NCBI RefSeq assembly: GCF_024706985.1
Contig: NZ_JAMCCX010000017.1
Location: forward strand, 248,001 to 312,000
DNA from: Alicyclobacillus sp. SP_1
Lineage (GTDB): Bacteria; Bacillota; Bacilli; Alicyclobacillales; Alicyclobacillaceae
Direction: 5' to 3'
DNA: 64,000 bases
In this document: positions 62,191 through 64,000 of the stretch, one piece after another
Layout of the letters: each line of letters begins with the position of its first letter
Position numbering within the stretch: the first letter of the stretch is position 1
Made by a program: the position numbers and the translations under genes
Notes under the pieces: generated by a model
What the model saw: only the letters and a program-made list of their open reading frames with translations
Told to the model about the DNA's origin: nothing
The model's database searches: none

Positions 62191-63225
62191 ATGTTTTCTG
62201 TTCGTGACATGGGTGTCGACTTGGGCACTGCCAATACTTTGGTGTACATTAAGGGGAAGGGGATTGTACTTCGCGAACCGTCCGTCGTAGCCCTGCGCAC
62301 GGACACCGGAGGTATTGAAGCGGTTGGAACAGAAGCCAAGGAAATGATTGGTCGTACTCCAGGGAACATTGTTGCGGTTCGGCCACTCAAGGATGGTGTC
62401 ATTGCCGACTTTCAGACGACATCGACCATGTTACGCCACTTTATTCGGCAAGCGATGAAGACAAAGTCCAACTGGTCGAGTAAGCCCCGTGTGATGGTCA
62501 GCGTGCCGTCCGGAATTACGGCAGTGGAAAAACGCGCAGTAGAAGACGCTGCGATTGAAGCCGGAGCCAAAGATGCACAAACTATTGAGGAGCCCATGGC
62601 AGCAGCGATTGGCGCTGGCTTGCCAGTCGGAGACCCAACCGGATCGATGGTTGTAGATATTGGTGGGGGAACGACAGAGGTGGCCATCATCTCCCTCGGG
62701 GGTATCGTGACCAGCCGTTCCATTCGTGTCGCCGGGGATGAATTGGATGAAAGCATCATTCAATATATCAAGAAGGCATATAACTTGATGATTGGAGATC
62801 GGACGGCCGAGAACTTGAAGGTGACCATCGGAACGGCACTTCCTGGACTAGATGCGGGAACCATGGAAATTCGTGGACGGGACCTCGTCAGCGGGCTGCC
62901 GAAGACGTTTACAGTGAGTTCTGCGGAAATTGGCGAAGCCATCTCTGACACGATTACCTCCATTGTTGAGGCGGTCAAGGCCACTCTTGAAAAATCGCCT
63001 CCGGAGTTGGCGGCAGACATTATGGATAGAGGCATTGTCCTAACGGGCGGCGGGGCGCTTCTCAGGCACTTAGACCGACATCTTTCGGAAGAAACGGGAA
63101 TGCCCGTTGTCGTCGCTGATTCGCCGCTTGACTGCGTCGCCATTGGAACGGGGCGGGCTCTCGACAACTACGACATTTATCGGCGTCGCAACTCTATGGT
63201 TCGGAAATCGCAAAATCGCGCTTAA
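62191..63225 (+). CDS. mreB: MreB, actin-like rod-shape protein
   Basis: Organises lateral cell-wall synthesis. Seen are the phosphate loop [32 protein letters not shown], the second phosphate loop [20 protein letters not shown] and [13 protein letters not shown]. Length is 344 residues. GGGGAG precedes the ATG. mreC follows. Confidence 0.98.
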   Translation: MFSVRDMGVDLGTANTLVYIKGKGIVLREPSVVALRTDTGGIEAVGTEAKEMIGRTPGNIVAVRPLKDGVIADFQTTSTMLRHFIRQAMKTKSNWSSKPRVMVSVPSGITAVEKRAVEDAAIEAGAKDAQTIEEPMAAAIGAGLPVGDPTGSMVVDIGGGTTEVAIISLGGIVTSRSIRVAGDELDESIIQYIKKAYNLMIGDRTAENLKVTIGTALPGLDAGTMEIRGRDLVSGLPKTFTVSSAEIGEAISDTITSIVEAVKATLEKSPPELAADIMDRGIVLTGGGALLRHLDRHLSEETGMPVVVADSPLDCVAIGTGRALDNYDIYRRRNSMVRKSQNRA

Positions 63226-63250
63226 TTTAACGATAGGATGTGGGATTCGG

Positions 63251-64000
63251 GTGTCCCGTATGTTTTCAGGTCGGCGTCTATTTGCACTGCTGGTGAGTGT
63301 GGTTTTGCTTATCTTGCTTGCCGGAGTGACTTTGGGCAATGCGGGCCGCATCGCGAATTGGCCGGAACAAATTGTCATGAACACAGAAAGCACCGTCTCT
63401 GGATGGATATATCAACCCGTCAGCAAGATGGCGTCCTTTTTTGCGGGAATCCGCACCCTTCGCCAAGTTTATAGGCAAAATGCTTTGTTGAAACAAGAGT
63501 TGCAGAACTACGAGTCGTTGCGCGCTCAACTTAGTGACAAAGAGGTTCAGATAGCGCAACTTCAAAACATGCTTGGCTACAAGAACTCCGCTCCTTCTGA
63601 TTTAAAGCTGTTGCCAGCTGCAGTGACCGGGCGGGCGCCATCCACTTGGAATTCCGAGTTGACCATTGGTGAGGGAACCAGCGCAGGGGTCCGGCCGAAT
63701 ATGGCTGTCGTCGCACCGGACGGCAGCTTGGTGGGGCGCGTCGCTGTAGTGGCTTCGAACAGTGCTAAAGTGGTCTTGATTACGGACACTCGCCTAGGCG
63801 ACGGTGTCTCAGCGTTGGTGCAAAATGGGTCTACTCACGAGCCGTTTGGAATTGTCGTTGGGTCCGTCCGACTTGCTGGTAAATTGCAGATGAGTTTTTG
63901 GGCTCCACTAATTCAAGTTCAAGTAGGTCAAGAAGTCGTGACTTCCGGTTTGAGTGATATTTATCCAAAGGGCATTGTCATTGGAAGCATCCAGGCTGTT
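63251..64000 (+). CDS. mreC: MreC, rod-shape-determining protein (cut by the window end)
   Basis: An N-terminal span (RRLFALLVSVVLLILLAGVT) and a coiled coil (about 80-115, QNALLKQELQNYESLRAQLS) lead into the MreC beta-domain (VTGRAPSTWNSELTIGEG ... VSALVQNG ... VTSGLSDIYPKGIVIG). The start is GTG 63251 or ATG 63260. It scaffolds the elongasome with MreB and MreD. No stop is reached by 64000. Confidence 0.95.
   Translation, partial: MSRMFSGRRLFALLVSVVLLILLAGVTLGNAGRIANWPEQIVMNTESTVSGWIYQPVSKMASFFAGIRTLRQVYRQNALLKQELQNYESLRAQLSDKEVQIAQLQNMLGYKNSAPSDLKLLPAAVTGRAPSTWNSELTIGEGTSAGVRPNMAVVAPDGSLVGRVAVVASNSAKVVLITDTRLGDGVSALVQNGSTHEPFGIVVGSVRLAGKLQMSFWAPLIQVQVGQEVVTSGLSDIYPKGIVIGSIQAV

Noticed and set aside
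1-64000. CRISPR arrays and transposon insertion sequences
   Set aside because: No regularly spaced direct repeats and no transposase genes were seen in the window.

Overview
The window comes from an endospore-forming member of the Bacillota. It carries gerE, spoVID- and spoIIB-like genes, lonB, a valS T-box leader, and the order tig-clpP-clpX-lonB-lonA-ysxC-hemAXCDBL-spoVID-valS-folC-comC-pilT-spoIIB-radC-mreBC, which resembles the Bacillus subtilis chromosome. Moderate GC content and gene style suggest the Alicyclobacillaceae, but this is inferred from sequence style only.

The main observation is that the mother-cell sporulation regulator gene gerE is split in two. Its promoter (a sigma-K type match), ribosome site and first 50 codons lie at 493-725. 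Its last 25 codons and a terminator-like hairpin lie at 29943-30058. Both halves are on the same strand and both break at the 7-base word CTAATGT. Joining the halves at that word gives a seamless 75-codon GerE that aligns end to end with the B. subtilis protein. Joining the other two ends, as in an excised circle, gives an imperfect inverted repeat (CCACTACTG ... ATGAC-TAAT-GTCAT ... CAGTGGTGG) of the kind expected for a serine-integrase attP. The roughly 29.2-kb insert encodes a large serine recombinase (3634-5271, minus) preceded by a 57-codon ORF that may be a directionality factor. The arrangement has the logic of the skin element in sigK: an intervening element that would be excised during sporulation to rebuild gerE. 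The genes after the 3' half (MarR-type regulator, racE, rdgB) are those expected beside gerE.

The element carries metabolic cargo and no recognisable phage genes. From left to right it holds a class A penicillin-binding protein (927-3641), the recombinase, an MscS channel, and two linked molybdenum-hydroxylase (CO dehydrogenase/xanthine dehydrogenase-like) gene sets. The first set is coxG, moxR, a short coxE, then M-S-L (6574-12480). The second is S-L-M, a frameshifted moxR, coxE, xdhC and mocA (12546-20313). After a strong terminator come a potassium-pump operon (a 27-codon membrane ORF, then kdpF-A-B-C) and its three-piece sensor and response regulator: two tandem KdpD input modules, a separate kinase half, and KdpE (20583-29915). 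KdpE stops 27 bases before the right crossover word.

From 30.1 kb onward the window is conserved chromosome. It contains MarR, racE, rdgB, tRNA-Arg(TCT), the trigger factor and ATP-dependent protease block (30.2-40.4 kb), ysxC, and the haem precursor operon hemAXCDBL (41.1-47.5 kb). These are followed by spoVID, two small membrane proteins, valS with its T-box, folC and murC. The last part holds a type IV prepilin peptidase and PilT, a YabE-like 3D/G5 cell-wall protein, a SpoIIB-like SPOR protein, a DUF4321 protein, radC, mreB and the start of mreC. The first 364 bases are the start of an aldo/keto reductase reading out of the window.
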